From contig NZ_JABWRY020000001.1 in NCBI RefSeq assembly GCF_014269205.2, forward strand, positions 4,383,501 to 4,447,500: a DNA stretch of 64,000 nt. The letters run 5' to 3'. Source of the DNA: Pseudomonas kermanshahensis. Lineage in GTDB: Bacteria; Pseudomonadota; Gammaproteobacteria; Pseudomonadales; Pseudomonadaceae. The position numbers and the translations under genes are program-made. Under the pieces are notes generated by a model, which made no database searches, had not been told where the DNA came from, and saw nothing but the letters and a program-made list of their open reading frames with translations. This document shows, one piece after another, positions 11,023 through 21,459 of the stretch (within the stretch, counting starts at the first letter, position 1; each line of letters starts with the position of its first letter).

Positions 11023-12085
11023 ATTTAGGTGGGAACAGCTCCAGTTGCTCATGCCCACCGCGCAAATCCCGCAACCTCACCCCAACCCCCAGCAAGCGCA
11101 CCGGCTTGTCACCCCGCGCGAAGGCCTGCTTCATTAATTGCCGGTAACTCTCCAGGTCCCTGCCTGCCCCCGCCTGCTCCATGGTCGTCTGGCTGAAGTC
11201 ATGGAACTTGACCTTGACGAAAGGCTTGTCTGGCCGATAGCTGCTGTCCATGCGGGCAATGCGTTCATTAAGGCTGTCGAGCAACGCAGGAAGACGCTCC
11301 AGGCAACTGGCCAGGTCCGGCAGATCGGTATCGTAGGTATTTTCCACGCTGACCGATTGCCTGCGGCTGTCATTGTGCACAGCACGCTCATCAATACCCC
11401 TCGCCAGCCCCCAAAGCCGCTCACCAAAACTGCCGAACTCACGCACCAGGGCCAGGCGGGACCACGCGCGCAGGTCCAGGCAGGTATCGATACCCAACCG
11501 CGCCAGCTTGTCCGCCGTGACCTTGCCCACCCCATGTAACCGGGCGACGGGCAAGGCCGCGACAAACGCCTCGACCTCCCCCGGGGTGATGACGAACAGG
11601 CCATTGGGCTTACGCCAGTCACTGGCGATCTTGGCCAGGAACTTGTTGGGGGCGACACCCACCGACACCGTTATATGCAAGGTACGGGCGACGCGCCGGC
11701 GAATGTCCTCGGCAATCCGTGTCGCGCTACCGGCGTACCACTGGCTGTCGCTGACATCCAGGTAAGCTTCATCCAGCGACAAGGGCTCGATCAGCTCGGT
11801 GTAATCGCGAAAAATGGCGTGAATCTCACGCGATGCCTCGCGATAGGCTTCAAAACGGGGTTTGACGATCAACAAGTCAGGGCACAGCTTGAGCGCATGG
11901 CGCGAGGACATGGCCGAGCGCACGCCATAGGCACGGGCTTCATAGTTGCAGGTGGCGATGACCCCGCGATGGTCGGCCGACCCGCCGACCGCCATGGGCC
12001 GACCGGCCAGGCGCGGGTCGTCACGCATCTCGATCGCGGCGTAGAAGCAATCGCAGTCGACATGGATGATCTTGCGCAAGGACAT
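11021..12085 (-). CDS. dinB: DNA polymerase IV
   Basis: This 354-residue Y-family polymerase performs error-prone translesion synthesis. It has the N-terminal motif KIIHVDCDCFYAAIE with the first metal-binding aspartate, the catalytic SLDEAYLD near residue 103, a helix-hairpin-helix thumb (LHGVGKVTADKL), and the little-finger domain. The C-terminal LELFPPK resembles the beta-clamp binding pentapeptide. A LexA box lies 16-31 bases upstream of the start codon, so it should be DNA-damage induced. Confidence 0.97.
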   Translation of the reverse strand: MSLRKIIHVDCDCFYAAIEMRDDPRLAGRPMAVGGSADHRGVIATCNYEARAYGVRSAMSSRHALKLCPDLLIVKPRFEAYREASREIHAIFRDYTELIEPLSLDEAYLDVSDSQWYAGSATRIAEDIRRRVARTLHITVSVGVAPNKFLAKIASDWRKPNGLFVITPGEVEAFVAALPVARLHGVGKVTADKLARLGIDTCLDLRAWSRLALVREFGSFGERLWGLARGIDERAVHNDSRRQSVSVENTYDTDLPDLASCLERLPALLDSLNERIARMDSSYRPDKPFVKVKFHDFSQTTMEQAGAGRDLESYRQLMKQAFARGDKPVRLLGVGVRLRDLRGGHEQLELFPPK

Positions 12086-12100
12086 GGATGACCGTCAGTA

Positions 12101-12116
12101 CTGTAGATTCATACAG
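12101..12116 (-). promoter_or_regulatory. LexA (SOS) box upstream of dinB
   Basis: CTGTAGATTCATACAG fits CTG-N10-CAG exactly with an AT-rich centre. It lies just upstream of the dinB start. Confidence 0.85.
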
Positions 12117-12259
12117 ATAGTATCGCATGGCCCCTCTGGCGCAACAGCCAGCACGGCGCATGCCTCGACAATTGGCCTGCAAGGCCCGCCGCGCCTGCCC
12201 CGCGCGCCTTGCTCAAACGCTAAGGGTTTGAACGAAAAAGGGTTTTCTTGGAATATTGC

Positions 12260-12287
12260 TTGACATAGGGCGGGAAATCCGTAGAAT
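12260..12287 (+). promoter_or_regulatory. Promoter of the first initiator tRNA gene
   Basis: TTGACA (12260-12265), a 16-base spacer and TAGAAT (12282-12287) lie 13 bases before the tRNA. Confidence 0.85.
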
Positions 12288-12300
12288 TCGATCTCACAGG

Positions 12301-12377
<77 letters not shown>

Positions 12378-12386
12378 GATTCGAGA

Positions 12387-12417
12387 AAAGGCCACTGTTA
12401 ACGCAGTGGCCTTTTTC
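12387..12417 (+). terminator. Terminator after tRNA-fMet copy 1
   Basis: GGCCACTG and CAGTGGCC form a stem around TTAACG, with flanking AAAA and TTTTT. Confidence 0.9.
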
Positions 12418-12471
12418 TTTGGTCTCGAAAAAGTCATTGTGGAAAATTGACGATAAATCAAGAGCTAACGC

Positions 12472-12499
12472 TTGACACACCGTCAATAAACTGTAGAAT
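12472..12499 (+). promoter_or_regulatory. Promoter of the second initiator tRNA gene
   Basis: TTGACA (12472-12477), a 16-base spacer and TAGAAT (12494-12499). Confidence 0.85.
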
Positions 12500-12511
12500 C
12501 CGCCCCACAGA

Positions 12512-12588
<77 letters not shown>

Positions 12589-12597
12589 AACAAAGAG

Positions 12598-12627
12598 AAG
12601 GCCACTGTTAACGCAGTGGCCTTTTTA
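12598..12627 (+). terminator. Terminator after tRNA-fMet copy 2
   Basis: The stem is identical to that of copy 1 (GGCCACTG/CAGTGGCC), with a TTTTTATTT tail. Confidence 0.9.
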
Positions 12628-12681
12628 TTTGCATCGAAAATGATGCAGAAGAAAAAAGGTTGAGAAATCAACAATTAACGC

Positions 12682-12709
12682 TTTACACAGATTCAACAAG
12701 CTGTAGAAT
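12682..12709 (+). promoter_or_regulatory. Promoter of the third initiator tRNA gene
   Basis: TTTACA (12682-12687), a 16-base spacer and TAGAAT (12704-12709). The -35 box is one base weaker than those of copies 1 and 2. Confidence 0.8.
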
Positions 12710-12721
12710 GCGCACCTCTGA

Positions 12722-12798
<77 letters not shown>

Positions 12799-12809
12799 TA
12801 TTCGTCAGA

Positions 12810-12849
12810 ACAAACCCCGCCTGTGTAACAGCAGCGCGGGGTTTGTTGT
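12810..12849 (+). terminator. Terminator after tRNA-fMet copy 3
   Basis: ACAAACCCCGC (12810-12820) pairs with GCGGGGTTTGT (12836-12846). This sequence is unrelated to the other two tRNA terminators. Confidence 0.88.
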
Positions 12850-13063
12850 TTTATGGCCCCACGTTTTCCACCGCCACGGCACCAAGCTGCCACTCGCCTG
12901 CCCCCCAGGCTTGAGAACCCCCTCTCAGGATGAACTATCTTTAACCCGGCCAGAACGCTGAAAGCGCCTGTGCACGGAGTACTATTGGATACGTTTTCCT
13001 AAGGGACTTTCACTTGGCCGCACCTCTCCCCTACCTCGCGCTGCCGGCTCGGGGTACCAATCG

Positions 13064-15706
13064 ATGACTTCCCACAACCCTGAACCTCCGGTGCCCCTCG
13101 CATCGGCGCTACCGACTGCTGCGCAGCGCCTGCCCATGATCGAGCGCTTGAGCCGCTATCGTCAGCCCATTGGCCTGGCGGTGACGCTGGTACTATTCGC
13201 CATGGCGCTGGTTGCCTGCCGCCACCTGCTGAGCGAGCTGGACATCTATGCGCTGCACGATGCCATGCTCAGCGTGCCGACGCAGTCGTTGCTCGGTGCG
13301 TTGCTGGCGACAGTCGTCGGGTTCGTGATCCTGCTGGGGTACGAATGGTCGGCCAGCCGCTATGCCGGCGTGAAACTGCCCGCGCGCAGCCTGGTCCTGG
13401 GGGGCTTCAGCGCCTTCGCCATCGGTAACGCCATCGGCCTGTCGATGCTGTCGGGTGGTTCGGTACGTTACCGCCTGTATGCGCGCCAGGGCCTTGGGGC
13501 TGCCGAAGTTGCGCGGATGACCGTTTTTGCCAGCCTGTCGCTGGGGTGTGCGTTGCCGCCCCTGGCTGCCTTGGCGACCTTGAGCGATCTGCCCGCCGCC
13601 TCTACGGCGCTGGGCCTTTCGCCGGGCCTGTTGGCGGGTATCGCTGCTGCTGTACTGGTGCTGTTTGCAGTGTTGGTGATCGGGCTCTATCGCAGGCGCC
13701 TGGCCGAACAACCCGTGACCGATAACCTGTTGGTGCAACTGGGCCGCCGCACGCTGCGCCTGCCGGGTGCCCGCCTGGCTGCGCTGCAATTGCTGATCAC
13801 TGCCTTGGACGTGGCCGCCGCAGCCACCGTGCTGTACCTGCTGCTGCCCGAAGCACCGCCCTTTGGCGCGTTCATCCTGGTGTACCTGCTGGCCTTGGCC
13901 GCTGGCGTGCTCAGCCATGTACCCGGCGGTGTCGGGGTGTTCGAGGCGATCTTGCTGGCAGCCTTTGCCGACCAGTTGGGCGCCGCGCCACTGGCCGCAG
14001 CCTTGTTGCTGTATCGCCTGATCTACGTGGTATTGCCGCTGCTGCTGGCCTGCGTGCTGTTGTTGGCCAACGAGGCACGGCGCCTGCTGTTCGCGCAACA
14101 GGCGATCAAGGTAGCTTCAGGGCTGGCCGCGCCGGTGCTGTCGATCCTGGTGTTCCTGTCCGGCGTCGTGCTGCTGTTCTCCGGTGCCACGCCGGAGATC
14201 GACACGCGCCTGGAGCACATGGGTTTTCTGGTGCCCCATCGCCTGATCGATGCATCGCACTTCGGCGCCAGCCTGATCGGCGTGCTCTGCCTGCTGTTGG
14301 CCCAAGGGCTGCGCCGGCGCCTATCGGCGGCCTGGCTGCTGACCACCACATTGCTGCTGGTCGGTGCCTTGCTGTCGCTGCTCAAGGGCTTTGACTGGGA
14401 AGAAGCGTGCCTGCTCACGTTCACGGCTGCCCTGCTTGCCCTGTTCCGCCGCTCCTTCTACCGCCCCAGCCGCTTGCTGGAGCTGCCCTTCTCGCCGGTG
14501 TTCCTGGTGGCCAGCGCCTGTGTGGTGGGTGCTTCGGTGTGGTTGCTGCTGTTTGCCTACCAGGATGTGCCCTACAGCCACCAGCTGTGGTGGCAGTTCA
14601 CCCTGGATGCCGATGCCCCGCGCGGCCTGCGAGCAGCCATGGGCAGCGCCGTGCTGCTGGTGGCCGTGGCCCTGACCTGGCTGCTGCGCACCGCACCGCC
14701 GGTCATCCACCTGCCCGATGACGAAGAGCTGCAACGCGCCAATCGTATTCTGCTGGCGTCCGACCAGCCCGATGGCGGCCTGGCGCTGACGGGGGACAAG
14801 GCCTTGCTGTTCCACCCACGCGACAACGCCTTCCTGATGTATGCCCGTCGCGGTCGCAGCCTGGTGGCCCTGTATGACCCGATCGGCCCCGCCCAAGAGC
14901 GCGCCGAGATGATCTGGCAGTTCCGTGACCTGTGCGACCTGCACCACGCCCGACCGGTGTTCTATCAGGTACGCGCAGAGAACCTGCCCTTCTATATGGA
15001 CATTGGCCTGACCGCCCTCAAGCTGGGCGAGGAAGCCCGGGTCGACCTGCGCCGTTTCGACCTCGACGCCAAGGGCAAGGAGATGAAGGACCTGCGCTAC
15101 ACCTGGAACCGTGGCGGCCGTGACGGCCTTAGCCTGGAGATCCATGAGCCCGGTCACGCCCCACTGGCAGAGCTCAAGGAAATCTCCGATGCCTGGCTCA
15201 GCGGCAAGAACGTGCGCGAGAAAGGCTTCTCGCTCGGGCGCTTCAGCCCCGAGTACCTGCAGCATTTCCGGATTGCCCTGATTCGCTTCCAGGGCCGGCC
15301 CGTTGCATTTGCCAACCTGCTGGAAACCCACAGCAACGAGCTGGCCAGCCTCGACCTGATGCGCGCACATCCAGAAGCACCGAAGCTGACCATGGAATTC
15401 ATGATGATCGGCCTGATCCTGCACTACAAAAGCCATGACTACGGCCGTTTCAGCCTGGGCATGGTCCCGCTTTCCGGGCTGCAGCCACGGCGTGGCGCGC
15501 CGTTGACCCAACGCCTGGGCTCAATGGTGTTCCGCCGCGGCGAACAGCTCTACAACTTCCAGGGGCTTCGACGCTTCAAGGACAAGTTCCAACCGGACTG
15601 GGAACCCCGTTACATGGCTGTGCCAGCAGGGCTCGACCCGCTGGTGGCACTGGCCGACACTGCCGCCCTGATTGCTGGCGGCCTGACTGGATTGGTGAAA
15701 CGCTGA
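13064..15706 (+). CDS. mprF: Bifunctional phosphatidylglycerol aminoacyltransferase/flippase MprF
   Basis: This 880-residue membrane protein has a multi-helix N-terminal half, including VPGGVGVFEAILLAAF, typical of the MprF flippase domain. Its C-terminal soluble aminoacyl-transferase (DUF2156-like) domain spans about residues 545-870 and contains RRGRSLVALYDPIGP and EFMMIGLILHYKSHDYGRFSLGM. MprF transfers an amino acid from tRNA to phosphatidylglycerol; the P. aeruginosa enzyme uses alanine. The product lowers surface charge and alters resistance to cationic peptides. Its stop overlaps the start of the next gene (ATGA), indicating coupling. The amino acid used here is inferred. Confidence 0.95.
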   Translation: MTSHNPEPPVPLASALPTAAQRLPMIERLSRYRQPIGLAVTLVLFAMALVACRHLLSELDIYALHDAMLSVPTQSLLGALLATVVGFVILLGYEWSASRYAGVKLPARSLVLGGFSAFAIGNAIGLSMLSGGSVRYRLYARQGLGAAEVARMTVFASLSLGCALPPLAALATLSDLPAASTALGLSPGLLAGIAAAVLVLFAVLVIGLYRRRLAEQPVTDNLLVQLGRRTLRLPGARLAALQLLITALDVAAAATVLYLLLPEAPPFGAFILVYLLALAAGVLSHVPGGVGVFEAILLAAFADQLGAAPLAAALLLYRLIYVVLPLLLACVLLLANEARRLLFAQQAIKVASGLAAPVLSILVFLSGVVLLFSGATPEIDTRLEHMGFLVPHRLIDASHFGASLIGVLCLLLAQGLRRRLSAAWLLTTTLLLVGALLSLLKGFDWEEACLLTFTAALLALFRRSFYRPSRLLELPFSPVFLVASACVVGASVWLLLFAYQDVPYSHQLWWQFTLDADAPRGLRAAMGSAVLLVAVALTWLLRTAPPVIHLPDDEELQRANRILLASDQPDGGLALTGDKALLFHPRDNAFLMYARRGRSLVALYDPIGPAQERAEMIWQFRDLCDLHHARPVFYQVRAENLPFYMDIGLTALKLGEEARVDLRRFDLDAKGKEMKDLRYTWNRGGRDGLSLEIHEPGHAPLAELKEISDAWLSGKNVREKGFSLGRFSPEYLQHFRIALIRFQGRPVAFANLLETHSNELASLDLMRAHPEAPKLTMEFMMIGLILHYKSHDYGRFSLGMVPLSGLQPRRGAPLTQRLGSMVFRRGEQLYNFQGLRRFKDKFQPDWEPRYMAVPAGLDPLVALADTAALIAGGLTGLVKR

Positions 15707-16998
15707 TGATCCGACGCTATTGGCTGTACCTGGTGATTGCGCTGCTGCTGGCCGCCCTTGGCGGGGCCGCGGCCTTCTGGTTGTGGACGCGCCCGGCCCC
15801 TGAGGCGCGCCTTGAGCAGTTGACCCTGAATGACACCCACATCACCCGTGTCACCCCTGGCGTGCACGCCAAAGCCCGGGTCGCCATCGGCGTCCCCCAG
15901 GACCAGGCCCTGACCGACAAGCAGTTGCTGGACCTGAGCCAGGCCGGGGAAGCCCAGCTGGTGCAGGTGATCCTGCCGCCTAGCGACTGCAGCAAGCAGC
16001 AGCAAGCGCTGGACCTGGCACTGACCCAGCTCGCCGAGAAACCGACCCTAGTAGCCGGCATCGGCCCGGGTGCGGCACAAGCCTGGCGCTGGTTGGCCGC
16101 ACAGACTGACGACAAGGCGCGGGCCATTTCCGTCGACTTCACCCTCGAGCAACCCGGCTGCCAGGCCACACTGCCCAAGTCGGCCGCCCACGGCCACTGG
16201 AACGTCGCCTGGAACGACAACCCGGATGACGCCAGCGCGGCCTTCGTGCGCGACCAGGCCAACGCTGAAACCAGCATCAGCGATTACGACATCCACTTGC
16301 CCCAGGTACTCAAATCGCAGCTGACCCAAGCCTTGGTCGGGCATGACGGCAACGCCCTGGCCATCCCGGTGGTCGAGGTGCCGGCTGGGCAAACCACCGA
16401 CACCGTCACCCTGTTCCTGTCCGGAGATGGCGGCTGGCGCGACCTGGACCGGGACGTTGCCGGGGAAATGGCCAAGCTGGGCTACCCGGTGGTCGGCATC
16501 GACACCTTGCGCTATTACTGGCAACACAAGACCCCGGAACAAAGCGCCGCAGACCTGTCGGAACTGATGCAGCACTATCGTCAGAAATGGGGTACCAAGC
16601 GTTTTGTATTGACCGGTTATTCATTTGGCGCCGACGTGCTGCCCGCCATCTACAACCGCCTGCCGGCCGAAGACCAGCAACGCATCGACGCGGTGATGCT
16701 GCTGGCCTTCGCCCGCAGCGGCAGCTTCGAGATCGAGGTCGAGGGCTGGCTGGGCAAAGAAGGCCAGGAGGCGCCAACCGGCCCAGAAATGGCCAAGCTG
16801 CCAGCGTCCAAAGTGGTGTGCGTCTACGGCGTGGAAGAGACCGACGAAAGCGGCTGCACCGACAAGACGGCCGTTGGTGAGCGACTGAAGCTACCGGGGG
16901 GGCACCATTTCGACGAGAACTACCCCGCGCTGGCCAAGCGCCTGATCGGCGAGATCGAGACGCGCCAGGGCAAGTCGAGCGTGGCGGAGCAGAACTGA
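15706..16998 (+). CDS. AcvB/VirJ family protein, probable alanyl-phosphatidylglycerol hydrolase
   Basis: This 430-residue protein has an N-terminal membrane anchor or signal (residues 5-28) and a C-terminal VirJ-type alpha/beta hydrolase domain. That domain has LFLSGDGGWRDLDRDVAGEMAKLG, the nucleophile elbow GYSFGADVLPAIY, and the final His in PGGHHFDENY. It overlaps mprF by one base. The partner gene of mprF in P. aeruginosa is described as a periplasmic hydrolase that removes alanine from alanyl-phosphatidylglycerol, which fits this arrangement. Family secure; substrate inferred. Confidence 0.9.
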   Translation: MIRRYWLYLVIALLLAALGGAAAFWLWTRPAPEARLEQLTLNDTHITRVTPGVHAKARVAIGVPQDQALTDKQLLDLSQAGEAQLVQVILPPSDCSKQQQALDLALTQLAEKPTLVAGIGPGAAQAWRWLAAQTDDKARAISVDFTLEQPGCQATLPKSAAHGHWNVAWNDNPDDASAAFVRDQANAETSISDYDIHLPQVLKSQLTQALVGHDGNALAIPVVEVPAGQTTDTVTLFLSGDGGWRDLDRDVAGEMAKLGYPVVGIDTLRYYWQHKTPEQSAADLSELMQHYRQKWGTKRFVLTGYSFGADVLPAIYNRLPAEDQQRIDAVMLLAFARSGSFEIEVEGWLGKEGQEAPTGPEMAKLPASKVVCVYGVEETDESGCTDKTAVGERLKLPGGHHFDENYPALAKRLIGEIETRQGKSSVAEQN

Positions 16999-17003
16999 TA
17001 GAA

Positions 17004-17022
17004 AGGGGCCGCCATGCGGCCC
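17004..17022 (+). terminator. Hairpin after the VirJ-like gene
   Basis: GGGCCGC CAT GCGGCCC forms a short GC-rich stem without a strong T tract, shortly after the stop codon. Confidence 0.5.
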
Positions 17023-17023
17023 A

Positions 17024-17105
17024 ATCGCCGGCAAGCCGGCTCCCACCCGAACTCTGTAGCCTCCAAGCCTAGCGCCGCACCTGTGGGAGCCGGCTTGCCG
17101 GCGAT
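17024..17105. repeat. REP pair related to the 50253-50408 repeats
   Basis: Inverted arms ATCGCCGGCAAGCCGGCTCC (17024-17043) and its complement up to 17105 flank a unique core. The core is the reverse complement of the 60-bp element repeated near 50300, with a few substitutions. It lies between convergent genes. Confidence 0.85.
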
Positions 17106-17147
17106 GAGGGCAGAACGGGCTGCGCAATACCTGCAGCCCGACCTGGC

Positions 17148-19058
17148 TCAAATCTCGACCTGGGTCCCCAGCTCGATCACCCGGTTCAACGGTAGATTGA
17201 AGAAGCGTAGATTGCCGTTGGCGTTCTTCAGCAAAAACGCAAACAGGTTCCCGCGCCAGCGCGACATGCCCTCCAGCCGCGACGCAATGACGGTTTCGCG
17301 GCTAAGGAAGTACGTCGTGCGCATCGGGCTGAAATCCAGGTCTTCCAGGTGGCACAGCTTCAACGCCGCCGGCACGTCCGGCTCGTCCATGAAGCCAAAG
17401 TGCAACAGCACGCGGAAGAACCCGTCGCCATAGGCCTCCACCTCGAAACGCTCCTGCTCCGGTACCCGTGGCTGGTCCTCGCTGACCACCGTCAGCAGCA
17501 CCACCTGGCTGTGCAGCACCTGGTTGTGCAACATGTTGTGCAGCAGTGCATGGGGCACGGCGTCGGGGCGCGCCGTCAGGAACACCGCCGTCCCTTCAAC
17601 CCGGTGCGGCGGCTGGATGCGGATGCTGCTGATGAACACCGGCAGCGGCAGCGCGCCTTCATCGATGCGCTCGACAAGAATCTGCTTGCCGCGCTTCCAG
17701 GTGCTCATCAACAGGTACAACACGCCGCCCGCCAACACCGGGAAGGCCCCGCCCTGCACGATCTTCGGCACGTTGGCGGCGAAGAACAGCCCGTCCACGA
17801 ACAAAAAGCCCAGCAGTATCGGCACTGCCAGCACCGGCGGCCACTTCCACAACAGCAGCATCACCGACGACACCAAGATGGTGGTCATCAGCATGGTGCC
17901 GGTGACCGCCACTCCATAGGCCGCGGCCAGGGCGCCGGACGATTCAAAACCGATGACCAGCAACACGACACCGACCATCAACGTCCAGTTCACCGCACCG
18001 ATGTAGATCTGCCCCTGTTCATCGCTGGACGTGTGCTGGATCTGCATGCGCGGTATGTAGCCCAGCTGGATAGCTTGGCGCGTCAAGGAGAAAGCCCCGG
18101 AAATCACGGCCTGCGAAGCGATCACCGTGGCCATGGTCGCCAACCCCACCAGCGGCAGCAACGCCCAGGACGGTGCCAGCAGGTAGAAGGGGTTGCGCGC
18201 CGCCTCAGGGTTCTGCAGCAGTATTGCACCCTGGCCAAAGTAGTTGAGCACCAGCGCCGGCAGCACCAGGGCGAACCAGGCGCGGGCAATCGGCTTGCGG
18301 CCGAAGTGGCCCATGTCGGCATACAGCGCCTCGGCACCGGTCAGCGCCAGCACCACGGCACCGAGAATGGCCACGCCCATGCCGGGGTGAACAATGAAGA
18401 AGTTCACCGCCCAGCCGGGGTTGAATGCCCTGAGCACTTCAGGGCTTTGCGAGATGCCATGCACCCCCAAGGCCCCCAGCACCACGAACCAGGCCACCAT
18501 GATCGGGCCAAACAGCTTGCCGATCTTGTCGGTGCCATGCTTTTGCACCAGGAACAGCGCTACCAGCACCACCAGCGAAATGGGCACCACCCAGTGATCG
18601 ATGCCGTCGAAAGCCAGGCCCATGCCCTCGACCGCCGACAGGACCGACACCGCCGGGGTGATCATGCTGTCGCCATAGAACAGCGAAGCGCCGATCAGCC
18701 CGCAGATGACCATCAGCGTACGCAGCCGCGGATGGGCCGCCGTGGCCCGCCGCGCCAGCGCGGTAAGCGCCATGGTGCCGCCCTCGCCCTGGTTGTCGGC
18801 ACGCAGGATGAACATCACGTATTTGAACGACACCACCCACAGCAGCGACCAGAGGATCAGCGACAGGATCCCCAGCACACCGTCATGGTTGACCGGCACG
18901 CCATAGCCACCGGTAAAGACTTCTTTGAGCGTATACAGCGGGCTGGTGCCAATATCGCCATAGACCACCCCGACCGCCGCCACGAGCAGGCCCAGCGACC
19001 GCGTCGCACCCTGCTTCCCCTCGTGCCCGCCTTCGGCATGACTGCTTGCCTGAACCAT
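17148..19058 (-). CDS. kup: Low-affinity potassium transporter Kup
   Basis: This 636-residue protein has the Kup/HAK/KT signature [18 protein letters not shown] near residue 35 and about 12 transmembrane helices. A hydrophilic C-terminal domain follows (about residues 460-636). Kup proteins are K+:H+ symporters of the inner membrane. The start [11 protein letters not shown] at 19058 has GGGAG upstream; the longer frame to 19148 is unlikely. It is divergent from rimO, with about 235 bases between. Confidence 0.95.
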   Translation of the reverse strand: MVQASSHAEGGHEGKQGATRSLGLLVAAVGVVYGDIGTSPLYTLKEVFTGGYGVPVNHDGVLGILSLILWSLLWVVSFKYVMFILRADNQGEGGTMALTALARRATAAHPRLRTLMVICGLIGASLFYGDSMITPAVSVLSAVEGMGLAFDGIDHWVVPISLVVLVALFLVQKHGTDKIGKLFGPIMVAWFVVLGALGVHGISQSPEVLRAFNPGWAVNFFIVHPGMGVAILGAVVLALTGAEALYADMGHFGRKPIARAWFALVLPALVLNYFGQGAILLQNPEAARNPFYLLAPSWALLPLVGLATMATVIASQAVISGAFSLTRQAIQLGYIPRMQIQHTSSDEQGQIYIGAVNWTLMVGVVLLVIGFESSGALAAAYGVAVTGTMLMTTILVSSVMLLLWKWPPVLAVPILLGFLFVDGLFFAANVPKIVQGGAFPVLAGGVLYLLMSTWKRGKQILVERIDEGALPLPVFISSIRIQPPHRVEGTAVFLTARPDAVPHALLHNMLHNQVLHSQVVLLTVVSEDQPRVPEQERFEVEAYGDGFFRVLLHFGFMDEPDVPAALKLCHLEDLDFSPMRTTYFLSRETVIASRLEGMSRWRGNLFAFLLKNANGNLRFFNLPLNRVIELGTQVEI

Positions 19059-19294
19059 CGACCACTCCCGCAGACGGCCCTCACGGCCGATAGAATTCAC
19101 CCCCACGTCAGGGCATGGCAGATACCCGGACGCAACGGCGCGAAGCATAGCGCAGCGTTCGTCGTATTTCTGCTAGTCAAGCGACCTTGCGCTCGCTAGA
19201 ATTGCGCACTTTTTGATCAGAGGCGCCCAAAAGCGCCCGTCAAGATCGCCCCCGTTTCCGGTCGGGCGACCTGTATTCAATACCGAGGTTAGTC

Positions 19295-20626
19295 ATGTCC
19301 ACCACTCCCGCCACCCCTAAGGTAGGTTTCGTAAGCCTGGGTTGCCCAAAAGCCCTGGTCGATTCCGAGCGCATTCTGACCCAGCTGCGCATGGAAGGTT
19401 ATGAAGTCGTGCCCACCTACGAGGACGCCGACGTGGTGGTGGTCAACACCTGCGGCTTCATCGACAGCGCCAAGGCCGAGTCGCTGGAAGTGATCGGCGA
19501 AGCGATCAAGGAAAACGGCAAGGTCATCGTCACCGGTTGCATGGGTGTCGAGGAAGGCAGCATCCGTGATGTGCACCCGAGCGTATTGTCGGTTACCGGC
19601 CCGCAGCAGTACGAGCAAGTGGTCAACGCCGTGCACGAAGTGGTGCCGCCACGTCAGGACCACAACCCGCTGATCGACCTGGTGCCGCCTCAAGGCGTCA
19701 AGCTGACCCCGCGTCACTACGCCTATCTGAAGATTTCCGAAGGCTGCAACCACAGCTGCAGCTTCTGCATCATCCCGTCGATGCGCGGCAAACTGGTCAG
19801 CCGCCCGGTGGGTGAAGTGTTGAGCGAGGCCGAGCGCCTGGTCAAGGCGGGCGTCAAGGAGATCCTGGTGATTTCCCAGGACACCAGCGCCTACGGCGTC
19901 GACGTCAAGTACAAGACCGACTTCTGGAACGGCCGCCCGGTCAAGACCCGCATGCTCGAGCTGTGCGAAGCGCTGAGCAGCCTGGGCGCCTGGGTCCGCC
20001 TGCATTATGTGTACCCGTACCCGAACGTCGACGACGTGATCCCACTGATGGCCGCCGGCAAGATCCTGCCGTACCTGGACATCCCGTTCCAGCACGCCAG
20101 CCCGAAAGTGCTCAAGTCGATGAAGCGCCCGGCCTTCGAAGACCGTACCCTGGCGCGCATCAAGAACTGGCGCGAGCAGTGCCCTGAACTGGTGATCCGT
20201 TCGACCTTCATCGTCGGCTTCCCTGGCGAAACCGAAGAAGACTTCCAGTACCTGCTCGACTGGCTGACCGAAGCCCAGCTCGACCGCGTCGGCTGCTTCC
20301 AGTATTCGCCTGTCGAAGGCGCCCCGGCCAACGACCTGGGCCTGGACGAAGTGCCGGATGACGTCAAGCAGGACCGCTGGGACCGCTTCATGGCGCATCA
20401 GCAAGCCATCAGCAGCGCCCGCCTGCAGCTGCGCATCGGCAAAGAGATCGAAGTGCTGATCGACGAAGTCGAGGAGCAAGGTTCGGTAGGCCGCAGCTTC
20501 TTCGATGCGCCAGAGATCGACGGCAGCGTGTTCATCGATGGCGACCATGGCTTCAAACCCGGCGACAAAGTGCGTTGCCGGGTGGTGGATGCCGACGAGT
20601 ACGACATGTGGGCAGAGCCTGTCTGA
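19295..20626 (+). CDS. rimO: Ribosomal protein S12 methylthiotransferase RimO
   Basis: This 443-residue radical-SAM enzyme modifies Asp89 of ribosomal protein S12. It has an N-terminal MTTase domain ([19 protein letters not shown]) with three cluster cysteines, a radical SAM core with CNHSCSFC near residue 150, and a C-terminal TRAM domain (about residues 375-443). The SLGCPK start distinguishes RimO from MiaB. Confidence 0.96.
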   Translation: MSTTPATPKVGFVSLGCPKALVDSERILTQLRMEGYEVVPTYEDADVVVVNTCGFIDSAKAESLEVIGEAIKENGKVIVTGCMGVEEGSIRDVHPSVLSVTGPQQYEQVVNAVHEVVPPRQDHNPLIDLVPPQGVKLTPRHYAYLKISEGCNHSCSFCIIPSMRGKLVSRPVGEVLSEAERLVKAGVKEILVISQDTSAYGVDVKYKTDFWNGRPVKTRMLELCEALSSLGAWVRLHYVYPYPNVDDVIPLMAAGKILPYLDIPFQHASPKVLKSMKRPAFEDRTLARIKNWREQCPELVIRSTFIVGFPGETEEDFQYLLDWLTEAQLDRVGCFQYSPVEGAPANDLGLDEVPDDVKQDRWDRFMAHQQAISSARLQLRIGKEIEVLIDEVEEQGSVGRSFFDAPEIDGSVFIDGDHGFKPGDKVRCRVVDADEYDMWAEPV

Positions 20627-20648
20627 TCAACGCAAAGCGCTGAAATAC

Positions 20649-20672
20649 CGGGGGCGCATTGCGCCCCTTGTG
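20649..20672 (+). terminator. Terminator after rimO
   Basis: GGGGCGC ATT GCGCCCC stem followed by TTGTGTT. Confidence 0.75.
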
Positions 20673-20713
20673 TTGCCACATCCGCCCACACCCTCCGGTC
20701 ATGCGCACTCCCG

Positions 20714-20807
20714 GTAGGAGCAGCCTTGTGCTGCGAAGAGGCCGGTACTAGCAGCGAAGATTTACGGAATTGCCACTGGCCTCTTCGCAGCACAAGGCTG
20801 CTCCTAC
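20714..20807. repeat. REP pair (GTAGGAGCAGCC type)
   Basis: A 30-base arm at 20714-20743 is repeated inverted at 20778-20807 (core GTAGGAGCAGCCTTGTGCTG). The same type occurs at 27199, 35697 and, more diverged, 43494. Confidence 0.9.
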
Positions 20808-20888
20808 AATGGAATGGTTAGGCTGATCTGACGCCGACCTTTGCATTTGCATCTATCGTTTTCCTCAGTGCCCAGGAGGAATACACGG

Positions 20889-21347
20889 ATGCGCCAGGTT
20901 TCGACGCTGCATACCCCCCATCTGCGCGACTACCCCGAGCTGACCCAGGTTTGGGAAGACTCGGTGCGCGCGACCCACGATTTCCTGCCTGATGCCTATA
21001 TCCTGCTGCTGCGCGAACATGTGCTGCACCGCTACCTCGATGCGGTGATGCTGATTTGCTGCAAGGACTCACAGCAACGCATCCAGGGCTTTGCCGGCGT
21101 GGCCAATGGGCGGGTGGACATGCTGTTCGTCGCGCCCTCATGCCGTGGCAAGGGCATTGGTAAAAGGCTGCTGCATTACGCCATCGATGAACTGAATGCC
21201 GAACGCCTGGATGTCAATGAGCAGAACCCGCAGGCGCTGGGGTTCTACCTGCACGAAGGTTTTGAGGTAGTTGGCCGTTCGCAGACCGATGGGCTGGGGC
21301 AGCCCTACCCTTTGCTGCACCTGCGGCTGATCCGCGCAGGGGCCTGA
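20889..21347 (+). CDS. GNAT family N-acetyltransferase
   Basis: This 152-residue protein has the GNAT acetyl-CoA loop VAPSCRGKGIGKRLLHYAI and the later segment NPQALGFYLHEGFEVVGRS. It resembles the YjaB branch. The start at 20889 has AGGAGG upstream; the open frame begins at 20841. Substrate unknown. No operon partner is obvious. Confidence 0.88.
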   Translation: MRQVSTLHTPHLRDYPELTQVWEDSVRATHDFLPDAYILLLREHVLHRYLDAVMLICCKDSQQRIQGFAGVANGRVDMLFVAPSCRGKGIGKRLLHYAIDELNAERLDVNEQNPQALGFYLHEGFEVVGRSQTDGLGQPYPLLHLRLIRAGA

Positions 21348-21459
21348 CGCTTCTGCCGTGTTGTCTCGCCAAAACGGCGTAAATGACACAGATTCCCAGC
21401 CCCTCGACCGCCCAGGCAGGTACAATGGCGGCCTTTCCCTGCCTTTGCGAATCGCCGTC